From Thalassobius sp047123305 (GTDB taxonomy: Bacteria > Pseudomonadota > Alphaproteobacteria > Rhodobacterales > Rhodobacteraceae), in NCBI RefSeq assembly GCF_047123305.1, contig NZ_CP138918.1, positions 3,720,001 through 3,784,000 on the forward strand: a stretch of DNA of 64,000 nucleotides, given 5' to 3'. The position numbers were made by a program, and so were the translations under genes. The notes beneath the pieces were generated by a model, which saw only the letters and a program-made list of their open reading frames with translations, did no database searches and was not told where the DNA came from. Shown piece by piece: positions 8,404-16,241 of this stretch. Within the stretch, counting starts at the first letter, position 1. Every line of letters starts with the position of its first letter.

Positions 8404-9254
8404 CCCAGACCTATGCCACCCTGCCCGATCTTATCCTGGAGCCACTGGTGAAATCCGCCTTGATGGAAGATCTGGGCACCTATGGCGACATCACCACCCG
8501 TGCGGTGATCCCCGCCGATGTGACCTACACCGCACGGCTGAATGCACGGGCGGACGGGGTTGTGTCGGGTTTGCAGATCGCAGCCATCGCATTCCGTCTG
8601 GTGGATCCGTCTTTGCAGATCCGCCCGCTGAAACGCGATGGTGACCAGATCGCAAAAGGCGACACGCTGATGGAGGTTGAAGGCTCTGCCGCCTCGATCC
8701 TGTCCGGCGAACGGGTGGCGTTGAACTTTGCCGGACGTCTGACCGGCATTGCCACACTCACCGCCGCCTTTGTCGCAGAAACCAAGGGCACCCAGACCCG
8801 CGTCACCTGTACCCGCAAAACCACCCCTGGCCTGCGGATTGTTGAGAAGCAGGCGGTGCTGCATGGCGGCGGCTTCAACCACCGTTTCAGCCTGTCTGAC
8901 GCCATCCTGATCAAAGACAACCACATTGCCGCCGCAGGTGGGGTGCGTGCCGTACTGGAGGCGACCAAGGCCCATGGCAGCCATATGGTGCGGGTTGAGA
9001 TTGAGGTCGACACCCTTGCCCAGCTGGAAGAGGTGCTGACGGTTGGCGGCGCCGATGTTGTGCTGCTGGACAATATGGACACACCCACCCTGCAACAGGC
9101 CGTGGCAATGACTGCGGGCCGCATGGTGCTGGAGGCGTCGGGCAACATGAAGCTGGAACGGATTGCCGAAGTGGCCGCAACGGGGGTCGACTATATCTCG
9201 TCCGGAGCGCTGACCCATTCGGCGCAGACTTTGGACCTGGGACTGGACTTCTAA
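8400..9254 (+). CDS. nadC: Nicotinate-nucleotide pyrophosphorylase (carboxylating) NadC
   Basis: A 284-residue enzyme that converts quinolinate and PRPP to nicotinate mononucleotide, the third step of de novo NAD synthesis. Typical QPRTase motifs are visible: EDLGTYGDITT at the N-terminus, NFAGRLTGIATLTAAFV, CTRKTTPGLRIVEKQAVLHGGG, ILIKDNHIAA and the C-terminal SGNMKLERI and DYISSGALTHSA. It overlaps nadB by 4 nt and ends the operon. Confidence 0.97.
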   Translation: MTQTYATLPDLILEPLVKSALMEDLGTYGDITTRAVIPADVTYTARLNARADGVVSGLQIAAIAFRLVDPSLQIRPLKRDGDQIAKGDTLMEVEGSAASILSGERVALNFAGRLTGIATLTAAFVAETKGTQTRVTCTRKTTPGLRIVEKQAVLHGGGFNHRFSLSDAILIKDNHIAAAGGVRAVLEATKAHGSHMVRVEIEVDTLAQLEEVLTVGGADVVLLDNMDTPTLQQAVAMTAGRMVLEASGNMKLERIAEVAATGVDYISSGALTHSAQTLDLGLDF

Positions 9255-9328
9255 GCGATCCACGAACCGACCGGTTTGCAGGCACCTGCCCAAAAACAAG
9301 GCAACCACGCGTTCCCCTAGTCGTTTCC

Positions 9329-9355
9329 GCAATGACGTCCCCTGCGCGTCATTGC
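9329..9355 (+). terminator. Hairpin between nadC and nasT
   Basis: GCAATGACG (9329-9337) and CGTCATTGC (9347-9355) form a perfect 9-bp stem with a 9-nt loop, followed by CCTTCTTC. It is 75 nt after nadC. It may end the nad operon or belong to the nasT leader; the lack of a clean T-run keeps this uncertain. Confidence 0.45.
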
Positions 9356-9410
9356 CCTTCTTCGCTGCAGCGCAGAAAATCCTAAGCAACAGCCACGGAT
9401 TTTCGCCGCC

Positions 9411-9995
9411 ATGCCCAAGAACCTCACCATCATCATTGTCGAAAAGGATCGCGATCGGGCTTTGCAGATCGTGGAAGGGCTGAAGGCCTCTGGCGATCAC
9501 ACAATCACCGTGATCGCGGAAGAAAGTGGGCTGGCCCGCCGAATTGCTGCACTGGATCCCGACGTGGTGCTGATCGACATGGCCAATCCCTCACGTGACG
9601 CGCTGGAGGAGCTGGCGCTGGCCTCGGGTCCGATGGAACGCCCTGTGGCGATGTTTGTGGACCGGTCCGACGGAGCATTGACCAAGGCCGCGATTGAGGC
9701 AGGTGTCTCGGCCTATGTGGTGAACGGGCTGCAACAGGACCGGCTGACGCCCATCCTTGATGCAGCGATCACACGGTTTCACATGGTCAGCCGGATGCGG
9801 ACCGAGCTGGCGGCCACCCGCCGCGCTTTGGAAGAGCGCAAAACCATCGACCGCGCCAAAGGCATCCTGATGAAGGCCCGCGGCATCAGTGAGGATGAGG
9901 CCTACGCCCTGTTGCGCAAAGCCGCGATGGATCAGGGCAGCAAACTGGCCGAGGTGGCTGAGGCGCTGGTCAACACAGCGGGGCTCCTGTCATGA
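9411..9995 (+). CDS. nasT: ANTAR-domain nitrate antiterminator NasT
   Basis: A 194-residue regulator with an N-terminal receiver-like domain (about residues 1-125, VVLIDMANPS at the phospho-acceptor position) and a C-terminal ANTAR RNA-binding domain (about 130-190, KTIDRAKGILMKARGISEDEAYALLRK). In other proteobacteria, NasT released from NasS in the presence of nitrate or nitrite binds paired hexaloop hairpins in the nas leader and prevents termination. Here it overlaps nasS by 4 nt, and a matching leader lies before nrtA at 11265-11399. Start at ATG 9411; no strong ribosome site is seen. Confidence 0.92.
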   Translation: MPKNLTIIIVEKDRDRALQIVEGLKASGDHTITVIAEESGLARRIAALDPDVVLIDMANPSRDALEELALASGPMERPVAMFVDRSDGALTKAAIEAGVSAYVVNGLQQDRLTPILDAAITRFHMVSRMRTELAATRRALEERKTIDRAKGILMKARGISEDEAYALLRKAAMDQGSKLAEVAEALVNTAGLLS

Positions 9996-11167
9996 CCTAC
10001 ACGCTGCCAACTGGTTACATCCCGCTGACCGACGCCGCCCCTTTGGTGATTGCCCGCGCCCTTGGGTTTGACGAAGAGGAAGGCCTGCACCTGGACCTGC
10101 ACCGCGCGCCCAGCTGGAGTGCCCTGCGTGACTATCTGGCGCTTGGCCGGGTGGAGGCGGCGCATCTGTTGGCACCGCTGCCCATCGCCACGGCGCTTGG
10201 CCTTGGTGGCTCTGCCCAGCCGCTTGAGGTGCTTTCGGTTCTGTCGCTGAACGGCAATGTCATTGGCGTTAGTCCAGGTCTGGCGCAGCAGATGCGACGG
10301 AACGGCTATCGCTTTGATTTCAAAGACGCTCGCACCGCTGGAACCGCCCTATTGGCGCTGGATCAGCCTTTGCGCGTGGGGGTGCCTTTTCCCTTCTCGA
10401 TGCATGCAGAGCTACTGTTTTACTGGCTGGAGGCCCTTGGCCTGCCGGCTGACAAACGCCCCAGCATTCACACTGTGCCGCCGCCCCTGATGGCCGAAGC
10501 GATGGCCAAGGGTGAGATTGACGCCTTCTGCGTAGGCGAGCCCTGGGGCACCATTTCAGTGGAAAACGGTGTAGGGGAACTGCTGCTGCCGGGCTCTGCC
10601 ATCTGGCAGAGCGCGCCAGAAAAGGTATTGGCCACCCGGCACGGCTGGGCCGACCGGCACCCCGATCTGGCGGGTCGGTTAATCCGCTGCCTGTGGCGGG
10701 CGGCACGTTGGCTTGGCAATGCACAGAACATGACCACCTGCGCCGAGATCCTGTCGCGCCCCGAATACCTTGGGGTGTCGCCGGACCTGATCGACCGGGC
10801 GCTGTCTGGCCGCTTGGTCATCTCCCCGCGCGGCGAAACACGTCAGTGCGACCGTTTTGTGGCTTTCTTCGACGGGGCTGCCACCTTTCCGTGGCAATCC
10901 CAAGCCGCCTGGATCGGCGTACAACTGGCCCGTCGCCACGGTTGTGATCCGGTGAAATCAGCGCAATCCGCTCAGGCGGTTTTTCGGGCCGATCTGCACC
11001 GGCTGCATCTGGCACAGGTCACCCGCGATCTGCCCGGCGCCTCGGCCAAGGTTGAAGGCACCCTGACCCACCCCAGCGCCCTGGGGTCGGAAAACGGGCG
11101 GCTGATTTTGCCCCCTGATTCCTTCTTCGATGGCCGCATTTTTGATCCCAGCGCGCCAGTGCGATGA
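9992..11167 (+). CDS. nasS: Nitrate/nitrite sensor NasS (NrtA-like)
   Basis: A 391-residue protein homologous to the ABC transporter binding protein NrtA but without a signal peptide, as expected for cytoplasmic NasS. It begins MTYTLPTGYIPLTDAAP and shares with the downstream NrtA the blocks VPFPFSMHAELLFYWLEALG and EIDAFCVGEPW. In studied systems NasS binds nitrate or nitrite and holds NasT inactive when they are absent. It overlaps nasT by 4 nt. The stop is followed by the 286-nt nrtA leader. Confidence 0.9.
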   Translation: MTYTLPTGYIPLTDAAPLVIARALGFDEEEGLHLDLHRAPSWSALRDYLALGRVEAAHLLAPLPIATALGLGGSAQPLEVLSVLSLNGNVIGVSPGLAQQMRRNGYRFDFKDARTAGTALLALDQPLRVGVPFPFSMHAELLFYWLEALGLPADKRPSIHTVPPPLMAEAMAKGEIDAFCVGEPWGTISVENGVGELLLPGSAIWQSAPEKVLATRHGWADRHPDLAGRLIRCLWRAARWLGNAQNMTTCAEILSRPEYLGVSPDLIDRALSGRLVISPRGETRQCDRFVAFFDGAATFPWQSQAAWIGVQLARRHGCDPVKSAQSAQAVFRADLHRLHLAQVTRDLPGASAKVEGTLTHPSALGSENGRLILPPDSFFDGRIFDPSAPVR

Positions 11168-11264
11168 AAAAATAGGCAAGAAGGACTGACCTTTGCGGCA
11201 ATGCAGAAAAATCCCCACAGATTTCTTGCTGCAACGCCGAAAGCCCCGCAAGATCAACCCAACC

Positions 11265-11280
11265 GGAACAATGGCGTTCC
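11265..11280 (+). promoter_or_regulatory. ANTAR target hairpin P1 in the nrtA leader
   Basis: GGAAC and GTTCC form a perfect 5-bp stem closing the six-base loop AATGGC. The loop has A at position 1 and G at position 4, the pattern described for ANTAR-bound hexaloops. It is followed 52 nt later by a second such hairpin. Confidence 0.75.
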
Positions 11281-11332
11281 ACCGAGAAAGCTGCCCAACC
11301 CTCACCTCCTCCCGAGGGGTGTGTAGCCTCCA

Positions 11333-11346
11333 GAGCAAAGCCGCTC
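11333..11346 (+). promoter_or_regulatory. ANTAR target hairpin P2, overlapping the terminator
   Basis: GAGC and GCTC form a perfect stem closing the six-base loop AAAGCC, again with A1 and G4. Its 3' half shares bases 11340-11346 with the left arm of the terminator below, so P2 and the terminator cannot form together. This is the expected mechanism of NasT antitermination. Confidence 0.78.
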
Positions 11347-11399
11347 GACGACTCTGTCCACCCTCCCAAGGGCAGAGATGTCGGGCGGCTTTTTATTTT
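11340..11399 (+). terminator. Intrinsic terminator (attenuator) in the nrtA leader
   Basis: Left-arm pieces GCCGC, CGAC and CTCTG (from 11340) pair with CAGAG, GTCG and GCGGC (ending 11389), with small internal loops. The stem is followed directly by TTTTTATTTT. It lies 54 nt before nrtA and should stop transcription unless NasT stabilises P2. Confidence 0.82.
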
Positions 11400-11453
11400 G
11401 GCCCAAGCCCAAGGGGCGGCCGGTCGCAACGAAGGCCCAACAGAGGACTTGAA

Positions 11454-12833
11454 ATGAAACGCACGCATTTGAAGATCGCCGGAGCACTGGCTGCCACCAC
11501 CCTACTGTCGTCCCCCGCATTTGCCGAACTGCTGGATGTGGAAAAAGACGAGCTGAAGTTTGGGTTTATCAAACTGACCGATATGGCCCCATTGGCGGTG
11601 GCCTATGAAAAGGGCTACTTTGAGGACGAAGGCTTGTTTGTCACGCTGGAAGCCCAGGCCAACTGGAAGGTGCTGCTGGACGGCGTGATCTCAGGCACTT
11701 TGGATGGTGCGCATATGCTGGCCGGTCAGCCGCTGGCCGCCACCATCGGCTACGGCACCGAGGCGCATATCATCACCCCCTTCTCGATGGATCTGAACGG
11801 CAACGGCATCACCGTGTCGAATGAGATCTGGGCCGAGATGAAACAGCACATCCCCCATGATGACGCCGGCAAGCCGATCCACCCGATTTCAGCCTCCGCC
11901 CTGAAACCGGTGGTCGAGGCCCATGCCGATGACGGCAAGCCATTCAACATGGGCATGGTCTTCCCTGTGTCGACCCACAACTACGAACTGCGTTACTGGC
12001 TGGCCGCTGGCGGGCTGGAGCCGGGTTTCTATTCTCCGGAGGACGTAAGCGGCCAGATCGGCGCCGATGTTCTCTTGTCCGTGACCCCACCGCCGCAGAT
12101 GCCTGCAACAATGGAGGCTGGCACGATCTACGGTTACTGCGTGGGTGAACCGTGGAACCAGCAGGCGGTGTTCAAAGGCATCGGCGTGCCGGTCATCACC
12201 GACTATGAGCTGTGGAAGAACAACCCCGAAAAGGTCTTTGGCCTGAGCGCGGAATTCCAGCAGGAAAACCCGCAGACCACCCTGGCCATCACCAAAGCCC
12301 TGATCCGCGCCGCCATGTGGCTGGATGAAAACGACAACGCCAACCGCCCCGAAGCGGTCGAGATCCTCAGTCGTTCGGAATACGTCGGGGCGGATTATGA
12401 GGTGATCGCCAACTCGATGACCGGCACCTTTGAATATGAGAAGGGCGACAAGCGTGACGTGCCCGATTTCAACGTCTTCTTCCGCTACAACGCCACCTAC
12501 CCCTACTATTCGGATGCTGTCTGGTACCTGACCCAGATGCGCCGCTGGGGTCAGATTGCCGAAGCGAAACCGGACAGCTGGTATGATGAGGTCGCCAAAT
12601 CGGTCTACAAGCCCGAGATCTATCTGGAAGCGGCCAAAATGCTGGTCGACGAAGGTCTGGCTGATGCCGCCGACTTCCCCTTTGACAGCGACGGCTACAA
12701 AGCCCCCACGCCAGCGGGCGACATCATTGACGGCATCGCCTACGACGGCCGCACGCCCAACGCCTATATCGACAGCCTGCCGATCGGCCTGAAAGGCGCG
12801 CAGAAGGTCGTGGGCAGCGACGTTCAGGGATAA
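11454..12833 (+). CDS. nrtA: Periplasmic nitrate-binding protein of an ABC transporter
   Basis: A 459-residue secreted binding protein with a signal peptide (about residues 1-24, ending SPAFAE). It has the NrtA/CmpA family blocks KFGFIKLTDMAPLAVAYEKG, LDGAHMLAGQP, MVFPVSTHNYELRYWLAAGG and YGYCVGEPWNQQ. It captures nitrate (possibly nitrite) in the periplasm for NrtB and the fused ATPase. I start it at ATG 11454, preceded by GAGGA; the frame is open upstream through the leader but that is not coding. Expression is probably controlled by NasT through the leader. A GC-rich hairpin follows the gene. Confidence 0.93.
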   Translation: MKRTHLKIAGALAATTLLSSPAFAELLDVEKDELKFGFIKLTDMAPLAVAYEKGYFEDEGLFVTLEAQANWKVLLDGVISGTLDGAHMLAGQPLAATIGYGTEAHIITPFSMDLNGNGITVSNEIWAEMKQHIPHDDAGKPIHPISASALKPVVEAHADDGKPFNMGMVFPVSTHNYELRYWLAAGGLEPGFYSPEDVSGQIGADVLLSVTPPPQMPATMEAGTIYGYCVGEPWNQQAVFKGIGVPVITDYELWKNNPEKVFGLSAEFQQENPQTTLAITKALIRAAMWLDENDNANRPEAVEILSRSEYVGADYEVIANSMTGTFEYEKGDKRDVPDFNVFFRYNATYPYYSDAVWYLTQMRRWGQIAEAKPDSWYDEVAKSVYKPEIYLEAAKMLVDEGLADAADFPFDSDGYKAPTPAGDIIDGIAYDGRTPNAYIDSLPIGLKGAQKVVGSDVQG

Positions 12834-12848
12834 CCGCTCCCCCACTAA

Positions 12849-12873
12849 GGGCGCGGGGCCCCAACCCGCGCCC
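12849..12873 (+). promoter_or_regulatory. Intercistronic hairpin between nrtA and nrtB
   Basis: GGGCGCGGG (12849-12857) pairs perfectly with CCCGCGCCC (12865-12873) around a 7-nt loop, then ACTTTTCC. Such hairpins after a binding-protein gene usually protect the upstream mRNA or partly terminate it, giving more binding protein than permease. Confidence 0.6.
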
Positions 12874-12921
12874 ACTTTTCCAAACCTCTCGACTTGACCG
12901 TTCCAGCCAGGATCTTTCGCC

Positions 12922-14016
12922 ATGACTGCCATCGACCCGCAATCTCTCTCTGACGCGGAAAAAACCGCCCGGAAAGACGCCCGACAGGCCCGTATCTTCA
13001 CCCGCATCAACCGTTTGGACGGCTGGTTTCAGGTGCTGGGGCTCTCTTGGCTGACCCCGATCCTGAAAGCTGCCGCGGGTGACAATCCACGCGCCCAGAT
13101 GAAAGAGGTCTGGCAGCTGCTTGGGGTGCCGCTGATCGCAATCTTTGCCTTCCTGATTGCCTGGGGCACATTGGCGCCGAAGGTGCAGACCTCACTTGGG
13201 GCAATCCCCGGTCCGGTGCAGGTCTGGGAACAGGTCGGCAACCTACATGACGACCATCTGCGCGAACAGGACAAGGCCGCGGCCTTCTACCAGCGTCAGG
13301 ATGAACGCAACGCCAAGCTGATTGCGGCGGGCAAAGCCGACAAGGTGAAAAACCGCAGCTACACCGGCAAACCTACTTATTATCAGCAAATCTGGACCTC
13401 GATCAAAACCGTCTTCTTCGGCTTCCTGATCGCCACTGTTGTGGCGGTGCCGGTGGGGATCGCGGCGGGTCTGTCAAAAACCGCTAACGCCGCCGTGAAC
13501 CCGCTGGTGCAGATCTTCAAACCCGTCTCCCCCCTCGCATGGTTGCCGATCGTGACCATGGTGGTGTCCGCCGTCTACACCACCAATGACGGCATGTTTT
13601 CTAAGTCCTTCCTGATTTCGGCCATCACCGTGACGCTGTGTTCGCTGTGGCCGACGTTGATCAACACCGCGCTGGGGGTTTCCAGCATCGACAAGGACCT
13701 CGTCTCGGTCTCCAAAGTGTTGAAAATGAACACCTATACCAAGATCACCAAACTGGTGCTGCCCTCCGCCCTACCGCTGATCTTCACCGGATTGCGCCTC
13801 AGCCTGGGGGTTGGCTGGATGGTGCTGATCGCCGCCGAAATGCTGGCGCAGAACCCCGGCCTTGGCAAATTTGTTTGGGATGAGTTCCAGAACGGTTCCA
13901 GCCAGTCTCTGGCCAAGATCATGGTTGCGGTCTTCACCATCGGCATCATCGGCTTCCTGCTCGATCGTGTGATGTATGCGCTGCAATCTCTGTTCACCTT
14001 CACGAACAACCGGTGA
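12922..14016 (+). CDS. nrtB: Nitrate ABC transporter permease NrtB
   Basis: A 364-residue permease of the NrtB/SsuC type. A hydrophilic N-terminus of about 70 residues and a charged periplasmic insert precede the core. The core has five to six helices and the EAA-type loop near the C-terminus (SKVLKMNTYTKITKLVLPSALPLIFTGLRLSLG). It is longer than cyanobacterial NrtB because of the N-terminal extension. It forms the membrane channel for nitrate taken from NrtA. Its stop lies 5 nt before the ATG of the ATPase gene. Confidence 0.92.
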   Translation: MTAIDPQSLSDAEKTARKDARQARIFTRINRLDGWFQVLGLSWLTPILKAAAGDNPRAQMKEVWQLLGVPLIAIFAFLIAWGTLAPKVQTSLGAIPGPVQVWEQVGNLHDDHLREQDKAAAFYQRQDERNAKLIAAGKADKVKNRSYTGKPTYYQQIWTSIKTVFFGFLIATVVAVPVGIAAGLSKTANAAVNPLVQIFKPVSPLAWLPIVTMVVSAVYTTNDGMFSKSFLISAITVTLCSLWPTLINTALGVSSIDKDLVSVSKVLKMNTYTKITKLVLPSALPLIFTGLRLSLGVGWMVLIAAEMLAQNPGLGKFVWDEFQNGSSQSLAKIMVAVFTIGIIGFLLDRVMYALQSLFTFTNNR

Positions 14017-14021
14017 TCGAT

Positions 14022-15695
14022 ATGTCTATGATTTCCTTTAAGAACCTCTGCAAAAGCTACGGCGAAGGCCAGCACCGCCAGGAGGTGTTGAAAGACATCA
14101 ACCTGGAGGTGGAGGAAGGCGAGTTTCTTGTTCTTCTCGGCTTCTCCGGCTCGGGCAAGACCACGCTGATCAACATGATGGCCGGTCTGGATCAGCCCAC
14201 CAGCGGTCAGATCACCTTCAAAGGCGATCCGATCAAAGGCCCCGGCCCTGAACGTGGTGTGATCTTCCAGAGCTACTCGCTGATGCCCTGGCTGACGGTT
14301 GCGGGCAATGTGGGGCTGGCGGTGGACACGATCTTCCCTGGTCTCAGCAAGAAAGATCGCGCCGAAAAGGTGGCGCATTACGTCAAAATGGTGGGCCTCA
14401 GCCACGCAATGACACGGCGTCCGGCGGAACTGTCGGGGGGCATGCGGCAGCGGGTGAATGTGGCCCGCGCGCTGGCAATGAACCCCGAGGTTCTGCTGCT
14501 GGATGAGCCGCTGTCGGCCCTTGATGCGCTGACCCGCGCCAATCTGGCCGATGAGATCCTCGAGATCTGGGAAGCGGACAAAAAGACCTGTGTGTTGATT
14601 ACCAATGACGTGGATGAGGCCATCATCATGGCCGACCGCATCATCCCGCTGAACCCCGATGGCACGCTGGGCGAGGCTTTCAAGGTCTCGATCCCACGTC
14701 CCCGTGATCGGATGGAGATGAACCACCACGACGGTTTCAAGAAGCTGCGCGGTGACATCACCAAATACCTGATGGATGTCGGGATTGAGGCCAAGGCCGA
14801 GGCCACCCGCACCCTGCCGAATGTCGAACCGATTCACGGCGTGCCTGCGGCCGTTGCCGATGCCCAAAAGGGGATGATTGACAACAACTTCCTCGACTTT
14901 TCTCAGCTGCATAAGATCTACCCGACCCCCAAAGGCCCGCTGACGGTGGTGGAGGATTTTAACCTCAAACTCAACCGGGGGGAGTTCATCTCGCTCATCG
15001 GGCATTCCGGCTGTGGCAAATCCACCGTTCTGACCATGGCGGCAGGTCTCAATGAGATCAGCAAAGGCGGCATCCGCCTTGATGGCCGCCACGTCGAAGG
15101 CGCCGATCCAGAACGCGCCGTGGTGTTTCAATCTCCCAACCTTTTCCCCTGGCTCAGCGCTCGCGAAAACTGCGCCATCGGGGTGGATAAAGTCTATCCC
15201 AAAGCCTCTCAGGCTGAACGGCAGGATGTGGTGGAATACTATCTGGAACGGGTGGGTCTGGCCGATGCAATGGACCGCCCCGCCAGTTCAATGTCGAACG
15301 GCATGCAGCAACGGGTCGGCATCGCGCGGGCCTTTGCGCTATCGCCCAAACTTCTGCTCTTGGATGAACCTTTTGGCATGCTTGACAGCCTCACCCGCTG
15401 GGAGTTGCAAGAGGTGCTGATGGAGGTCTGGGACCGCACCAAGGTGACCGCGATCTGTGTGACACATGACGTGGATGAGGCAATCCTGCTGGCCGACCGT
15501 GTAGTGATGATGACCAACGGACCACAGGCCACAGTCGGTAAAATCATCGACGTTAATCTGCCCCGCCCACGCAGCCGCAAGGCGCTTTTGGATCATCCGG
15601 ACTACTACACCTTCCGGCAAGAGGTTCTTGATTTTCTTGAGGAATACGAACACGGCGCCAAGCCGAAACCAGCGAAAAAACCGGTAGCGGCATGA
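14022..15695 (+). CDS. Nitrate ABC transporter ATPase with two fused nucleotide-binding domains
   Basis: A 557-residue protein made of two complete ABC ATPase domains. Domain 1 has Walker A GFSGSGKTT (about 43-51), signature LSGGMRQRV and Walker B LLLDEPLSALD. Domain 2 has Walker A GHSGCGKST (about 327-335), a modified signature MSNGMQQRV and Walker B LLLDEPFGMLD. Cyanobacteria use separate NrtC and NrtD, with NrtC carrying a binding-protein-like tail; here two ATPase halves are joined and no such tail exists. The start may be ATG 14022 or GTG 14013, which overlaps nrtB. It powers nitrate import with NrtA and NrtB. Confidence 0.92.
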   Translation: MSMISFKNLCKSYGEGQHRQEVLKDINLEVEEGEFLVLLGFSGSGKTTLINMMAGLDQPTSGQITFKGDPIKGPGPERGVIFQSYSLMPWLTVAGNVGLAVDTIFPGLSKKDRAEKVAHYVKMVGLSHAMTRRPAELSGGMRQRVNVARALAMNPEVLLLDEPLSALDALTRANLADEILEIWEADKKTCVLITNDVDEAIIMADRIIPLNPDGTLGEAFKVSIPRPRDRMEMNHHDGFKKLRGDITKYLMDVGIEAKAEATRTLPNVEPIHGVPAAVADAQKGMIDNNFLDFSQLHKIYPTPKGPLTVVEDFNLKLNRGEFISLIGHSGCGKSTVLTMAAGLNEISKGGIRLDGRHVEGADPERAVVFQSPNLFPWLSARENCAIGVDKVYPKASQAERQDVVEYYLERVGLADAMDRPASSMSNGMQQRVGIARAFALSPKLLLLDEPFGMLDSLTRWELQEVLMEVWDRTKVTAICVTHDVDEAILLADRVVMMTNGPQATVGKIIDVNLPRPRSRKALLDHPDYYTFRQEVLDFLEEYEHGAKPKPAKKPVAA

Positions 15696-15773
15696 CCGGC
15701 GCAATGCACATGTCGTTCAGACAATCGAAAGAAATGAAACCTACCCTGTCTCCAGCGAACGAGGAGTGCAGAC

Positions 15774-16199
15774 ATGAGTTTCATGACCAAGGAAGAGATC
15801 GCCACCCTGAAGGGGACCTACGATCGGCTGAAATCGACGCAGGGCTATCTGGCCGAAACCTTTTACCGCCGTCTCTTTATCATCGCCCCGCAGGCGCGGG
15901 GGCTGTTTCCAGACGATATGACGCCGCAGCTGAACAAGCTGACGATGATGCTGGATATGCTGGTGGACAACCTGCATCAGCCCTGGTTCTTCAGCGGCAA
16001 GCTGAAGCGGCTGGCGCGGCGCCATGTCACCTATGGCGCCCTGCCCGAACACTACCCGCTTGTCGGCGAAGCACTAGTCAACGCGATCGACGAAATGACC
16101 CCTGGCGGCCTCTCCTTGGTCGAGCGGACGCTGTGGGAAAATCTGTTCAATCACCTTGCAAACCCCATGATCGAAGCGGCCTACAACAAGGCCTCATAG
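15774..16199 (+). CDS. Single-domain globin in the nitrate operon
   Basis: A 141-residue protein resembling the globin half of flavohaemoglobins. The likely proximal haem ligand is H84 in LARRHVTYGALPEHYPLVGEA, a hallmark of this family, and the N-terminal FYRRLFIIAPQARGLFP is also typical. There is no reductase domain. In Bradyrhizobium a comparable globin in the nas cluster helps remove nitric oxide made as a by-product of nitrate assimilation; the same role is likely here but is inferred. The ATG has a GAGGAG site, and nirB follows after 42 nt. Confidence 0.9.
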   Translation: MSFMTKEEIATLKGTYDRLKSTQGYLAETFYRRLFIIAPQARGLFPDDMTPQLNKLTMMLDMLVDNLHQPWFFSGKLKRLARRHVTYGALPEHYPLVGEALVNAIDEMTPGGLSLVERTLWENLFNHLANPMIEAAYNKAS

Positions 16200-16241
16200 C
16201 GGCAGACCTCTCTGCCCGGATCACTGGGCACGGAGGCTACA

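Noticed and set aside
11193..11453. Longer start for nrtA through the leader
   Set aside because: The signal peptide starts at ATG 11454 with a ribosome site, and the upstream bases form the ANTAR hairpins and terminator.
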